This document shows positions 10,306 to 22,512 of a stretch of 64,000 bases of DNA, one piece after another. The position numbers were made by a program, and so were the translations under genes. Under the pieces are notes generated by a model, which saw nothing but the letters and a program-made list of their open reading frames with translations, was not told the origin of the DNA and did not search any database. The stretch lies in contig JAGMWG010000008.1 of the NCBI GenBank assembly GCA_020744225.1, forward strand, positions 1 to 64,000, given 5' to 3'. Within the stretch, counting starts at the first letter, position 1, and each line of letters starts with the position of its first letter. This DNA is from Paraphoma chrysanthemicola. Its lineage: Eukaryota > Ascomycota > Dothideomycetes > Pleosporales > Phaeosphaeriaceae.

Positions 10306-11304
10306 ATGCGCATCGCCATTTTTGATGTCGGCCATTGGCATTTTCCGCTCTACATTCCCGTCTTGTCCGATCCTGGCATCACAGTCGTTGGAATCTGCGA
10401 TGGCGAGGGGATCAAGGGTCCGGACATGGCTCGCCAGCTCGACTGCCCGCTACTGTCGCGCGACGAACTGCTCAATCTCGACTTTGACTTTGCGATGATT
10501 TTCAGTCGGCACTCTGAGATGGCGGCGACTGCCCAAAAGGTTATCAACAAAGGACGGCCATTTCTGATTGAGAAACCTTGTGGGCTGAACACAGCTGAGG
10601 TGGATGCGCTGCGTTTAGCAGCGAACAAGGCTGGCCTCTTTGTCGCCGTCCCATTTATCCTACGCGTGAGCGACTTGGCGCGCGAGCTCAGTCAGAATGG
10701 ATCGCTGTCGCCTGCTGGCTACCGGCACCTGTCATTCCGCTTCATTGTCGGATCGTCTAGTCGATACGAAGTGAATGGCAACAAGTGGATGCTTTCCAAA
10801 GCCACCGCTGGCGGTGGATCCGTACTCAACGTCGGCGTGCACTTTTTCGAGCTTCTGGAATCATTGACCCAAAGTCGAATCGTCTCGGTCACGGCGCAAA
10901 CGAAGACATTCCGCGAAGACATCGATATCGAAGAATTGGCCATGTTTACAGTAACCATGGCGTCTGGCCAGATTGCCCATGTCCACACAGGGTACCTGTA
11001 CCCCGGCACGCCTGATGATCAGCGCGAGTTTGGCTTTTCAGTCTCTCACGATGCTGCACATCTCCAGGGATATGCCGACCAGATCGCTGTAAAGTCTGCC
11101 GACGGCGCTTTGCGGCACACAACTGTCGAGTACAATACCGATCAGTTCTATCCCGTCTTTTTCCGCGACGCGCTCGCGCGTTGCCGCGCAGGCCAGCCGC
11201 CGCTTGTCGGCCTCGATGAGGCGCTGCGCGCATTGGCGGTCGTTGAGGCGGGATATCGTTCAGCCGACCAGGGTGGCACTCCGGTCGCGGTACCCCAGAT
11301 TTAG
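10306..11304 (+). CDS. Gfo/Idh/MocA family oxidoreductase (divergent)
   Basis: A second cytosolic sugar-dehydrogenase-type protein, 332 residues in one exon. EKP is at 89-91 and a His in NVGVHFFE (H179) is in the catalytic region. The N-terminal cofactor loop reads DVGHWHFP instead of the usual GxGxxG. This departs from the family and is the trait of a subset of such proteins, so dinucleotide binding may differ. It shares a promoter with the family member at 8806-9927, to which it is only distantly related in sequence, so this is not a recent duplication. Together they could carry out linked steps, for example an oxidation and a reduction of the same sugar; this is inference. Confidence 0.82.
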   Translation: MRIAIFDVGHWHFPLYIPVLSDPGITVVGICDGEGIKGPDMARQLDCPLLSRDELLNLDFDFAMIFSRHSEMAATAQKVINKGRPFLIEKPCGLNTAEVDALRLAANKAGLFVAVPFILRVSDLARELSQNGSLSPAGYRHLSFRFIVGSSSRYEVNGNKWMLSKATAGGGSVLNVGVHFFELLESLTQSRIVSVTAQTKTFREDIDIEELAMFTVTMASGQIAHVHTGYLYPGTPDDQREFGFSVSHDAAHLQGYADQIAVKSADGALRHTTVEYNTDQFYPVFFRDALARCRAGQPPLVGLDEALRALAVVEAGYRSADQGGTPVAVPQI

Positions 11305-11848
11305 GGTAAGGCGTCCTTCGCGACGTCGGTTGGTTGGCGAAGCTGGGAATCAAGTTACTAAGCCATTGTCGGGTCGCGCTTGTAGCTAAGAATGTAGCCT
11401 AAAGCTAGTTCCCGGTGTTAGACAATGTAGCATTATCGTTGTCGCAAGACTGTACTACGCTTAATCGTCTTTCCGGGCTTCAGTGCCTGTTGTGTTGCCT
11501 ATAGGCATGGCCTTGACTCCATCCTCGTACGTCAGAGGTATACAGAATGACCGGTGACGCTGGGTCAGGAGAATGCAAAAGGTACCGATCGCCTGGAGCG
11601 CTCAACCAGAGATGGCCACAAGGGTGCCACGTGCAATTGTCGAACCCGCGAGCACGGTACTGGATGCATGTATGCAGAACAACCATCCCGCGCCCTCGTC
11701 TCCGTCGCCTCTGTCTAGCCTTCTAGCGGGCGGAATTCGGCATCGGGCCGATTCGCGACCAGCCGCGCCGACCAGTTTGTTGTGTTGTAGCATCCGCGTG
11801 CGGAATGACCAACGGGACAGGACCGATCCGCCGACTTAGGTCACGATG
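11305..11848. other. Convergent spacer, no gene seen
   Basis: This 3' flank is shared by the oxidoreductase (ends 11304) and the minus-strand transcription factor (stop at 11849). GC-rich short frames occur on both strands but none has a domain or a supporting start. Confidence 0.4.
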
Positions 11849-14800
11849 TCAGACAGATGCTTCCCCAGTACCAAAGTTCATATCCCAGGCAGGCGATCCA
11901 GGTTGAGTACCGGTAAAGGACCCCAGATTTCCCAGAGCTGGGTCGAGCCAATCTGTATCCTGTGCCACACCATTGCCCAACAGGCCGAGCACGCAGCTCA
12001 AATCGAAGAGATCGTTACCCGCCCAGAATGTGTCGGCGTCGTAGAGTCCGGCGTCGCCTGTACCGTCCGCACTCACCAGCGACATGGCCTGCTCGGGTAC
12101 ATGAGGCTGATCTCCTCGTCCGTCCCCAGACACACCGGTTGAAGTCGTAGAATCGTCAGGACGAATCGCGAGTCCTGCGGCACGCGAGATTCCTCGGATA
12201 GTCCGTGCAAAGAAGGTCGACAAGCGCGTTTCCGACAGGTCCCCGACTTCGAGCAGGTCGACTGACATGGTGAGGTAATGGGTGATAACGGCAGGGTCGA
12301 GCGAGACTACCTGCTGGACGAGTGGGGAAGCCTTTGTCAAGCGGATCAGAAAGACTGCAGCTTGGGCAAAGGCCATGGTCATGTACTGTAATCACGCAGT
12401 CAGCAAGGAGCCTATATGATCTCCCGACTACGGCGAGGGATAGCCATGCCATGACAAGACAACGACCTGAAGAGGAGGGAGTCAAGGTGGGCTGGGTAGA
12501 GCGCAAACTCACGTCCGTAGCGAAACTCAGGGCAAGATCGGTCTGACTCGATTCGAAATGTGTTTGAATCGTGCTCGTCGCGGCGTTGAGTGCTTTGCGA
12601 AGGTATGTGACGCTGCTCTCGTGAACGTCGCTGTCGGTCGAGGAGCGGAGCGCCATGGCATTGATGCTCAGGCGAAGGTGGTCGGCCTGTAGTCGGGCTA
12701 TACGTGCTGACGCGCCGAGATAAAGGGCATGGGATGATCCTGTCACATCAGCCTGATCCCACGACAGACATCGCACAAAACAACGCTTAAAGGTGGAAGG
12801 AAGAAACGTACCGGACCATACCCAGAGCTTGCACCAGTCGTCCAGCCTTTCGTTCAGATTCGACAACATCGACAACAAAGACTGACCGTCCGGAGGCCCA
12901 ACTGTCGCTTGCTCCTCTACCCACAAGACGAATGATCGAGCAAGATGAGCTAATCGAGCCGTTGCTGCAATGTATGCGTCGCCATATAGCGACAGGCTGG
13001 CTGGTGTGCCTGGGCGGGGGAGCGGATGGGATAAACGGGCTTTGAGGAAAGCTTCGTCATCAATGGACTCGAATTGGGTGGATTGAGGTCGACCGAACCC
13101 GAATGAAAGGAAGGAATCGAAACTGCACCAGGTTAGTCAACCACGTGCGCATCGCGTATCCGATCAGATACCAATAGGACCTAGGAGAGGGATGTACCTG
13201 AACCACGCCAGCCTGTTACAAACAATGTCAGCCGGTGCCTGTCCACGGAATCTATGCGTTCCTTTCCACAGGGTAGTCAGGTCAGAGTTGGCACTTACCA
13301 TGTCCGCCATTGTCGCCGCACGGTCGCATCTACCTCATCACTTGGAGCCTCGAGTGGTGAGCGGTCCCTCTTGGTAGCAGCCACAGCCTGGCCAACCGCC
13401 CGATGTATCCCCAGCCTCCTAGACACACGCGCCGCATGCCCTGTCAAGACCCATGCGTCGGGCCCCTTTCCACCACTTTGCAGTCCCCAAGCCGCAAGCA
13501 GCAAAATGGCCTGCACGTCTGCCAGGGTATGCTTTTTTCGGAGCAAGGTATGGGCGAGGTGAGATTCGGCAATCTCCGCGAGGGTCGCCGGAACATAAGA
13601 GTCCATAATGTGTGATGTAGTCGAGTGACGAAGGTAGAACCGGGCGGAGATTGCCAAGATTGCGGAGAAGAGGGACGGATAGCGCTGGACTGAGGTGAAT
13701 GGCTCAGGAAGGGTGATGTCGACAATGGGAAGAAAGGGGTGGCAGTGATCCACAAAACTAGGGTTCAAACGTCAGCTGGGAAGATGGAGTGAGGAATGTC
13801 GAAGTACTGACAACGTGTACAAGGTTCTGGCCATGGCAATGTCAATCACACCCAGGGTCACTGGTTCGTCTCCTGCGCCCCATGGCGGCATGCGGGCAGG
13901 GTGCACTGGTTGTTCATCGGGAAGAGGCGAGCTTCGTTTCGATCCTTCCCGATTCTGCCAGACTGATGGCTGGTCGGGTCAGCGAATGCCACCATTCACA
14001 CAGGAAATCAGACTTACCTGAAATACCAGCGCCTGAAAGGGCGGCTCAAATCCGTCCCTAGTAGCCGAAGCCAGCCTCTCCTCCGCCTCCTTCTCATTAT
14101 CCTTTTGCTTCCCGCCTCCACCTGCGTCGTAATCTCTTGGTGATATTGTGTCGGGCCGGCTGGAATAAGAGAGCGGCGAGATGAAGGTTACTTCTGGCGA
14201 ATTGCCAAACCTCACCTGCGCTAGTGGCTGATTCGTAGGAGGGTCGGACGTGGAGAGCAGAGCAGGTGAAGCAGTGTTCGTAAAGGGCGAGGTATTGTAG
14301 GTTGACGACCCAGGCGCCGGAAGAGCAGGTGCGGGAGCAGAAGCAGGAGCGGCGAGCGGGTCTATACTTGGAGCTGTAGCAGGAGCAGGCATCAGGTCAG
14401 ACCCGTTGGTGCCAGGGTTGTGTAGACCAGCCAGCAAGTTGGCGACGCTGCTTTCCAGGCACTCCAATCTAGCCTTAGCCGCCACCCCATCCCCATCCTC
14501 AACCACTGGCCTGTTCATGTTCGTGATTGAGTTCGGGGCGGGGGATGCTTGTCCAGGTTTCCCAAAATCACATTCTTTGTTCGCCTTGACGCACCTTGCA
14601 CATGGCCTGCCACCAAGACAGCGCAACTTTTGTTTGCGACATCTTAGGCATGCCTGCATTGCTCTACGCTCTTGTCGATGCTGCTGTTCTTGTTGCTGTG
14701 CAGCGCTGATAGTGACATTTCGAGGTTGAGCGATGTTGCCCGCATTGCCTCTGCCGAAATCACACTCTTTGTTCGCCTTGACGCATCGTACGCATGGCCT

Positions 14801-15088
14801 GCCACCAAGACAGCGTAGCTTCTGTTTGCGACATCGGAAGCATGCCTGCATCGCTCTGCGCTCTTGTTGATGCTGTTGCTCATGCTGATGCTGTTGCTCA
14901 TGTTGATGTGCAGTGCCGATGGTGTAATTCGGAGGGTGAGCGATGTCGCCCGCGTTCCCTTCGAAGGAAGGTCTCACCCCGTTGCTTCTCGGAGGCTCGC
15001 GTCGATCGTCGTCACCGTTAACATACCCTCGAGGAAGGTCGGACGCGTCGTCGCGATCTCCCGAGCATGGACGCGCGGGTGACGACAT
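11849..15088 (-). CDS. Fungal transcription factor with two tandem Zn2Cys6 clusters
   Basis: Nuclear regulator. The first exon, from 15088, encodes two complete zinc clusters in one frame: C83-X2-C-X6-C-X5-C-X2-C-X6-C109 and the same spacing at C147-C173, each preceded by a His/Gln-rich run. After a Pro/Ala-rich linker and an intron with donor near 14018, a fungal-specific middle homology region follows. Its markers are VTLGVIDIAMARTLY, FVDHCHPFLPIVD, ILAISARF and HAARVSRRLGIH, in exons down to about 13300. C-terminal exons at 12.9-11.85 kb include ERLDDWCKLWVWSG and end in an acidic, Asp-rich tail that could activate transcription. One cluster per protein is the norm in this family. Its position inside the carbohydrate genes suggests it controls them. 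Exons in the 12.9-13.3 kb part are uncertain. Confidence 0.85.
14561..14959 (-). repeat. Tandem in-frame duplication of the zinc-cluster exon segment
   Basis: Residues 44-111 and 114-176 of the transcription factor are two copies of one unit that starts with GNAG(D/N)IA and ends with KANKECDFG. The period between equivalent cysteines is 64 residues (192 bp). Within the zinc cluster only two residues differ (F/L at position 2 and V/A after the fourth Cys), and the DNA is also very similar. The upstream copy has a longer His/Gln run. This looks like a fairly recent internal duplication. Confidence 0.9.
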
Positions 15089-15998
15089 GGTGATCTTTTG
15101 ATTCGTGTGGACATGTGATTGATGATAGGGTAGAAGTAACTCGGATGTCTGGTGATGAGTTGCGACAGGACGAAAATTGGCGCGTTAGCAACATCATCTA
15201 GGCACTCGGATCGTATTGTAGATAGGTATGCAATACATGACGCGTTAATATCCTATACTATTGTAAGGGCCATAGTGACAAGCAAGATAAGATAAATAGG
15301 GACTAGAGATAAGTACCAAAATACTATCGTGAAGTACTGCTCCGTATGTGATGCTTGAGTGATGAGGGGGCGCCAAGCTACGCTTGTCATCTCAGCCAAT
15401 CGGAGCTTTTGGAGATCCGACGGACACGTGATCAGCGGTCCGTCCCACGAGCTCGCTCTGGGCACAATTAAAGTTCTCACAAAACTGCTAGTGCTCGTGA
15501 TAGTCTCAGTGCTTTCCCATAGTATGCATACCAAGAAGCTTTTTGTATCTCAGTTCAGCCATTCAGAACGTTTTACATTTAAGAAGCTCGTTTGCGTCAC
15601 CGGACTTGTGCACTTAAATGTACCCAGACTAGGCGGTTCACTTGTCTCGCGACTGGGACGAAAGCTGATAGATAACAACGGCGAGAACTAGATATCCTAC
15701 GCAGCCCTACATTTGATCTGAGCCAGATACTGTGGTGATGTTGTGTATTCCAGGACTAGGTACCTAGCAGCCTCTGCACAGAAACCATGAAGCCATCGAC
15801 ACACGCAACCTGTGGTATGTTCGGGAGGCCGTAAAGGCATATATAGAGGAGCTGCGCTATCAATCACATCGGGAATGCAGCATCTTGGGCAAGGACTGTC
15901 CAGGACAACATCAGCGATGATATCACTACGAATTGCTAACTATCCGTCGCCACCCCCGTTCAAGGAACAATTACAAACAATACGACCTCCACATTCAC
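15089..15998. other. Spacer, promoter of the tandem-cluster regulator
   Basis: No convincing gene. A CGGTCCG motif with a neighbouring CACGTG (15425-15442) lies about 350 bp upstream of the regulator start, which would allow autoregulation. The rest is ordinary intergenic sequence. The 3' end of the next permease starts at 15999. Confidence 0.35.
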
Positions 15999-17601
15999 CT
16001 ACAACGCAAAGCGAAAGTCCGGGTGCTCATCACCAAGCTCCTTCACGCTCTCATCAAGCACCTCCGGCATCTCCGCTCTCAGCGCATCACGTTTCTTGTT
16101 CTCGCGCATGCAGCCAAGCCAAGTAATAGTCGCAGCCGTCGCACCCATGCAAGCCAGTCCAAGACCAGTACTAAAACCCGTGTGGAACCGCGGTGTCTCC
16201 TTGAACAAAAAGACATTGGAGCTGACGAACGCGCCAGCCGTGCCAAAGTTAATGATGGCTGCAATGGCAACAGCGCGCTTGTACCCGCTCGCACAGTTGA
16301 TCGACACCCAGATGATGGAGATGGGCATCGCCAGGTAGCAGCCGCATGCAATGAAGAACATGCCCATGTACCGCACCTTAGGGTTGGCAGGGTATACAAT
16401 TTCGACGCTCAGGCCTGATGCCAGTACTGCCCAGCCCAGGATATAAAAGTAGTAGCGCCGCTGAAAGTACTCGCTCATGTACGCAAAGACGACGGAGAAG
16501 ACGGCTCCGACGAGGTACACCGGGATCGTATGGACTTGAGCTTGTGTGGCGGTGTATCCAAGACCCTTGAGAATCGTCGGCTGGAAATTGGCAAGTGAGT
16601 TGGCATTTTCAGTCACCCCGAGGTTCATGGCCACGCTAGATGATGTTAGATTCATTCATGGAAAAGTAGGACAGACTTACCCAGCCCAGATCTTCCAGTC
16701 CTTGAGGAAATGCAGTGCCTTCTTGAAGCTGATATCGTCATCAGCGACGTGACCGCCGTCGGCCTTGACGCGTGCAAGCATGAGAGCCTTGTTCTCAGGC
16801 GACAGGAACTTGCAGTCTTCTGGGAATGGTGGGACTGCAGGCCAGCATACAATACTGACAAAGATGGTGACGCATCCTTCGATGATGAAGATCCTGCAAC
16901 AGTCATTTGCAACCCACTGTCGAATCACTTCCAAGACTCACCATCTCCAGGCACCGTAACCAGCAGTGCCATCCATTTTTGCAATCAAGGACGAGACGAA
17001 GCCGTTGATGGCTCCTGCAATGATACCCGCAGTGCAGAAGAACACAAAGCGCGTCAGATACTCCTTCTTGGTGTAGTACGCGCCAATGAGATAGGCCGCT
17101 CCGGAAATGTACGCAGCCTCAGCCATACCTTCCAGCAAGCGACAGACGACAAGCTGTTCCCAACGCTTCACAGTACCACAACCGATAACTGTGATGCCCC
17201 AGCAGAACATCATGACACAGAGACTCTTTGGCCCATACTTCTTGAAGGCGATCTGGAGCGGGATTCCAGCGACAAGGTATCCCAGGTTGAAGACCCAAAC
17301 ACAGATGTTGAAGCGTTGGCCGGTGAGCTTCAGCTCCTTTTCCATGCCCTGAATCTTTGCATTGCCAATGTTGGCACTGTAACAAATCAGCAAAGAAACG
17401 AGGAGACACACGAATGAGCACGAACCGATCGATGAAGTTGACAAGATAGAGGATCCACAGCACAGGGAGGATTCTGAGATCTAGCTTCCGCAAGAGCCTT
17501 CTCTCAGCAGCGCGATCAAATGAAGGCTGATGCGTCGAAGATGCTGGCGATGCTGCATCGTGCACGTAGACACCTTTCTCAAGAGAAGGAGAGCTTGCCA
17601 T
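15999..17601 (-). CDS. MFS permease, anion:cation symporter (allantoate/nicotinate permease) type
   Basis: Plasma-membrane uptake carrier of about 490 residues with the layout of Dal5/TNA1-like permeases. A cytosolic N-terminus is followed by LRKLDLRILPVLWILYLVNFIDR. After a short intron come NIGNAKIQGM, GYLVAGIPLQIAFKKYGP, the MFS-typical CRLLEGMAEAAYISG and IAGAINGFVSS. Exons at 16934-16677 and 16655-15999 give the second half, ending ELGDEHPDFRFAL. Substrates in this family are organic anions such as uronates, tartrate, vitamins and allantoate. Import of an acidic sugar would suit the neighbours; that is inference. A palindromic TCGGTCCGA lies about 240 bp upstream of the start (17840-17848). 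Confidence 0.85.
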
Positions 17602-19063
17602 CGCAACCTGTTTGACTGGCAGTGCTCTGGGGAGTGTGTGGTGCTGTCAACGGCGACGAAGTTAAATCCGCCACCCGCGCTGCTGATGGTTGTACAATGC
17701 AGCGGATGAATGAACGGAAAATATAGATTGAGAGACCCAGGATCATGGAACCGCGCTAATTCATCAACCGAGCGTCCTCGCATCAAGTGCCGATATCAAT
17801 ACAGAGGTTGAGAAACAACCGCCCAGCGGGGTTCATGCATCGGTCCGATCACACGGTTGAGAAGGAGCAACTCCCAGATGTGGTCTGCCTTACATTTCGC
17901 TTGCCTGCCGCTGCTTCGCGTCTACGATAAAGGACCGATCTTCATCCTGCTGGGTTCACCGTACATTGTGTCCAGGATCCTATTGGCTTGCTAGGTTCGC
18001 ACACGAACGCCTCCCTCCATTGTGGCATGATCAACGGGCTGTCAGCTTGGCGGGGTATGTATTTGCTGGAGGCTATCGCAGTTAATTGGCTGCAGGTATG
18101 TGGAGAGACATGGTGTAGCATGTCGTTGTGTCAATATTGGCAAATCAGGGTCAGGCCCGCTAGCGTGCACCAGATCTTCGGGACCGTCGCGAGATCCGTC
18201 GCCTACGGCACGGCGGAGGCTTCCCCGAACGCCACAACTCACGGTGCATACTGACACGACACCGAAGGATTGCATGGATGCAAAAGTCGTCCCGCTTCTA
18301 CGCTTGAGCCGTTGCTCTGAGAGTGGTGCCAAAAAACAGAGAAGCATCCACGCACGCGACTCGCTCGTGTTCGAAACGTTTGTAAAAGGCGCATCTGTCG
18401 ACAACACATCCGTTCACGTCCGGCACGCATCTCATCGAGACGAGCGGGAAGAAAAGCTTGGTCACGTCAAAGCACACGAAGCAACGCTGAGACAACGTAC
18501 CTTAGCAGGGTCCAAGCATCGGCCCGCAGCTGAAGAGGCCAATGAACCGACAACGCTTCCGCGTCTCCGAGCAGTTCGTTGGTCAAGCCTCCGCCATGAA
18601 TTTCGCTGATACGATATTCGCCTCCAAACCTTGACGAGCGGCAGCGTCCTAATAGCGCCGATGTCGCAGGATCTGGTATGGCGCCTCGGAAGGATTGCGA
18701 GATGGCGCCCGCCTTGCGACAATTGATGACTGGGCACTCATCAAAATCTCTACAGAATAATCTCGAATGCATGCATGATGAGGCACGGACAGTAACATTT
18801 GACGCAGAGAACCTGGGCGCCAGCAGGCTTTCGTCCCTGGACGTTGCTCCGGTGGTAGAGATCTAATAAAGCACTCGCGGTGGATACGGCAAGTCACCCA
18901 ACAGTGAGCACGGACAACTGCAAGTTGATGCTGCCACCATCTGGCAGCTCTCCTTTCCAACGATTCAGGGTATCCTTAAGAAGAACTGGGTTCTGAAAAG
19001 CGGCTGGTCCTTTGCCATTTCTCCTACACAACGCTTAGTGCCCAATTTCTCAAAGAATCCACC
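17602..19063. other. 1.46-kb spacer without a confident gene
   Basis: Overlapping short frames occur on both strands between 18042 and 18960, the longest 169 codons. They lack domains and show no codon pattern, so I treat them as chance. The left part is the promoter of the minus-strand permease and holds the TCGGTCCGA site at 17840-17848. The right part is the promoter of the membrane protein at 19064. Confidence 0.45.
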
Positions 19064-20407
19064 ATGATCTTCCGCGCCTATGAAGATGAGCAGAGAGATC
19101 TGCGATGGGTTACAGTGTTCCTTACGACACTGGCGACACTCCTTCTGATCTTACGACTCCTGTCCACTGTGCGAAATAGGGGATGGCTGGGTGTAGAGGA
19201 CTATTTGGTCATGATGGCCAATGTGAGTTGCGACCTGATAGGACTCTGAGCATACCATTGACCACGATCAGATTTTTCTGATTCTCCTTGCGTCGTTCAT
19301 TTATACTGCCACAACGTATGGCTTTGGAAAGCGTGTAGTTGAAATCAAAGCGACAGGCGGAAATGTGACCAAAGCGATGAAAGTGAGTTACCCCCTGTGG
19401 ATGTATCGGCAGGCAATACTGTTCATGAGCGCTCTCTTCATGACGAGAAACCTACTAATTGTCTGTTCAGTTCTTCTGGATGACGCAAAGTTGGTATACG
19501 CTCACCAATGGCTTCAACAAGATGGCGTTTGTGGCGTTGTACTATCGCATCTTTCCCGTTCCTCGCTTCCGAAAGGCATGCTTGGTACTGGGTGCAATCT
19601 CAGCTGGCTGGACAATCTCGTATCTCGCTGTGTGTATCTTCCAATGCTCGCCGGTGCACCGCGTGTACGATCGCAGTATACCTGGAACATGCATTGACTT
19701 TCGATGGCATCGGTGAGTACCCATATGTCACAACACGATAGCATTGCTAATCACCATGCAGCTGGTCAAACGCAGTGACGAACCTTGTCACTGATCTCAC
19801 AATCTTCTTACTGCCAATGCCCGTCATCTTCAAACTCAACATGTCCACAGGCTCACGAATCAGTCTCATGATTCTCTTCTCGATGGGTTTCTTTATATGC
19901 CTTACGACGGCGCTCCGCATGGCTACTCTTCCATTGACACTCAAGACGAGAGAACCCAGCTATGAGTCTGCACCTACAAACCTCTGGAGCTTCATTGAGG
20001 CAGCGACCGGCGTCATATGCGCATGTCTCATTTGCCTCCGCAAATCTATCAGTGCGCTATGGCCGAGCAGGTGGCGCAGTACTAACGGCACGTCTGGACA
20101 GTACCATCAATATGGCAGTGGAGGAATGGCATCACATGGCATGGGAGGATCGCGAATGCGCAACGGTGCGGGAGCGGAAGACTCTGAGCACTATGCTCTT
20201 GAGGCAGTCAAGACGAGCGCGAAAGGCAAGGGCGACACATATGTGGATATCAGTCCGAGTGAGAGTCAGGAGCGCATCGTTGCAGGCGCCAAATCACAGG
20301 CATACATAACCACGACTGGGCAGCGCAGCGGCAGTATCAGCGAGAGCGAAGAGTATATTCTTCAGGGCATCACTGTAACAACGGACGTAAAAGTCGTCAG
20401 AGATTGA
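19064..20407 (+). CDS. Rhodopsin-fold (SAT4-type) integral membrane protein
   Basis: A seven-helix membrane protein of the fungal rhodopsin-domain family that includes SAT4 and PTH11-like proteins. Helices seen in order: VTVFLTTLATLLLILRLL, IFLILLASFIYTATTYGFGK, an FFWMTQSWYTLTNGFNKMAFVALYYRIFP segment with the family-typical KMAFVALYYRIFP, then AISAGWTISYLAVCIFQCSP and C-terminal helices VTDLTIFLLPMP and IEAATGVICACL. The cytosolic tail from about 20060 is Ser/Gly-rich. The start is supported by CCACCATGA. Four exons are read; donors lie near 19223, 19383 and 19712. These proteins are often signalling or accessory membrane proteins beside metabolic clusters; no substrate is known. Confidence 0.8.
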
Positions 20408-21025
20408 GCAACGGGCTTCGAAGCAGGCCTTCGACATAGCGCAGACTTCCAACACCAAGTAGCAGACGTCCCAACGGTGTCGCCTCAGATCAGGTTAGTC
20501 TTCGATCTGGATTCAATGTCAACATGATGCAACGAGTATGTACAGCTACGACCAATAGCCACAACTCAACACCCAAGTGGTTTCAAATTTAAAATAGAAG
20601 ATATTGCACGAATCCTATTTCGTACAAATCCAGGTTTGCTTGGTCGCCCACCGGGTAAATTGCGTCCGCAATCACACCACACATCCGGGTCGAATGTTGC
20701 CCCACTTACTGCACACGTGACCCGCCATGTACCCGCAGGGGTGTACATGCACTTCTCTACATCCACGATAATCCGGGTAGCCGTGCCACACACTAAGCAT
20801 TTGACCTTGGGGATCAGTGCGTGAGACGGTTAGTCTAGACTCTATACCGCGATCGCCGAAGCTTCCGCGGAACGTGCTCAACTATGACCTCGGGTTAGTG
20901 CGTGGGACGGGTATGTCGCGGCACGGATTATGCATATCACGGCACTTGTGTAAAGTACTCTCTCTTTCATCCAAAACTACAACCTTCCTTACAGTTTGTC
21001 TCTGCAGCCAATCGACTCTTCAATT
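20408..21025. other. Spacer / promoter of FAD monooxygenase
   Basis: Sequence between two plus-strand genes. No gene, RNA or clear repeat is seen. A pyrimidine-rich tract directly before the ATG at 21026 is typical of fungal core promoters. Confidence 0.35.
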
Positions 21026-22445
21026 ATGTCGTCCTCGCCCCTCTCTCTCGCTGTCGTCGGCGGCGGCATTGCCGGCGTCACACTCACCATCGCGCTTCTC
21101 AAGCACTGCCCGCACATTTCCGTAACACTTTACGAATCTGCATCTGCCTTCGGCGAAATCGGCGCAGGGGTGGGTTTCGAGCCCGTCATGGTGCGCACGA
21201 TGGAGCTCATTGATTCGCGGATTAAAGACGCGTTTGAAAAGTGTACGAGAGGTAATGTAGAAAGTGACCAGCCGAAGTGGTTTGAGGTAAGAGTCGGAGA
21301 TCAACGAAAAGTGCTTAGCGGCAGTGATGGAGTTGTCGTGAAGAAGCAGGGACGGGAGGTAAAGCTGGATGAGGAATTGTTTGTTATACAGGCGCGAAGA
21401 GGACCTAGGGGTGGTGTGCATCGCGCGCACTTCTTAGACGAACTGGTCAAATTAGTTCCAGAGGGAGTAGCACAATTCCGGAAGAAGTTGATAAATGTGA
21501 CAAAGGCAGAGGACGGGTCAGGTTTGTGCTTCATTATTCGCCACCTGGGTTTGGGGAGTTTAGTACTGACACGTTATAGGCGATGCAGTGCTGCACTTCG
21601 AAGATGGCACGACAGCTCAACATACTGCTGTCTTGGGCTGCGATGGCATCAAATCTCGTACTCGTGCCATCGTCCTCGGCGAGTCAGACGCGACTGCCGC
21701 TGTCTTCTCAGGAAAATATGCATATCGCGGATTGATCCCCATGGCGAAAGCGGTAGAGATAGTGGGCGACATCAATCCACGAGAATGCCAGATGTTCGTT
21801 GGATACCATGGCCACTTACTCACGTTTCCAATTGCGAATGGAACGATATTTAATGGTACCGTCGCTGTTCTTTAACTACCCCAGCATCACTGACTGATTG
21901 AAGTTGTGGCTTTCTCTTCGCGACCGACTTGGGATAATGCTCAATGGGTCGTCCAAACTTCTCGCGAAGACATGCTCGAAGACTTTAAAGAATGGGGTCC
22001 CACCGTAGTCAGCATCATGCAAAATCTCCAGAAGCCAGACATCTGGGCGCTCTTCAATCATCCACCAGCACCAACTTACTTAAGCACTGAGCCATCAATA
22101 TGTCTCGTCGGCGACGCTGCACATGCCTCAACACCGCACCAAGGCTCTGGCGCAGGCATGTGCATTGAAGACGTGTACATCCTCAGCCAACTGCTTGTCC
22201 AAGCTTCTATGAAATCCGAGATTCAAAAGTCATTCGAAGCATATGATGCGGTGCGAAGACCGCGTAGCCAAAATCTTGTCAAGACCAGCAGAGAAGCAGG
22301 AATGCTATGGGAGTTTGAAGATGAAATTGCAGGTGATGATCTGGAAAAGTTGGAAGCGAATGCAACGAAAAGAATGAATTGGATCTGGGGTCATGACATC
22401 GGCAAAGACTTGGCAGAAGCGATGAAATTGATCAAAAAGGAGTAG
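21026..22445 (+). CDS. FAD-dependent monooxygenase (salicylate hydroxylase-like)
   Basis: Class A flavoprotein monooxygenase of about 430 residues that hydroxylates aromatic or related compounds using NAD(P)H and O2. The FAD-binding GGGIAGVTL motif is near residue 12. VLGCDGIKSRTR follows in the second exon, and the GD motif with SICLVGDAAHASTPHQGSG in the third. Three exons: 21026 to about 21520, about 21580-21855 and about 21906-22445, joined by GT-AG introns that keep these motifs in frame. The ATG at 21026 is the first in frame. No signal peptide, so cytosolic. It is convergent with the oxidase at 22513, 67 bp away. Its link to the carbohydrate genes is unclear; a role in an aromatic side pathway is as likely. 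Confidence 0.87.
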
Positions 22446-22512
22446 AGTTAAGCTTGATAAAACAGCCCATTCGTTCTTGTCGACTACCGTCTTTCTCAAA
22501 TTGCATTACCGC

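Noticed and set aside
18042..18609. Overlapping frames of 121 and 169 codons on both strands
   Set aside because: No domain, biased composition and no start context; the other strand is equally open, so chance is likely.
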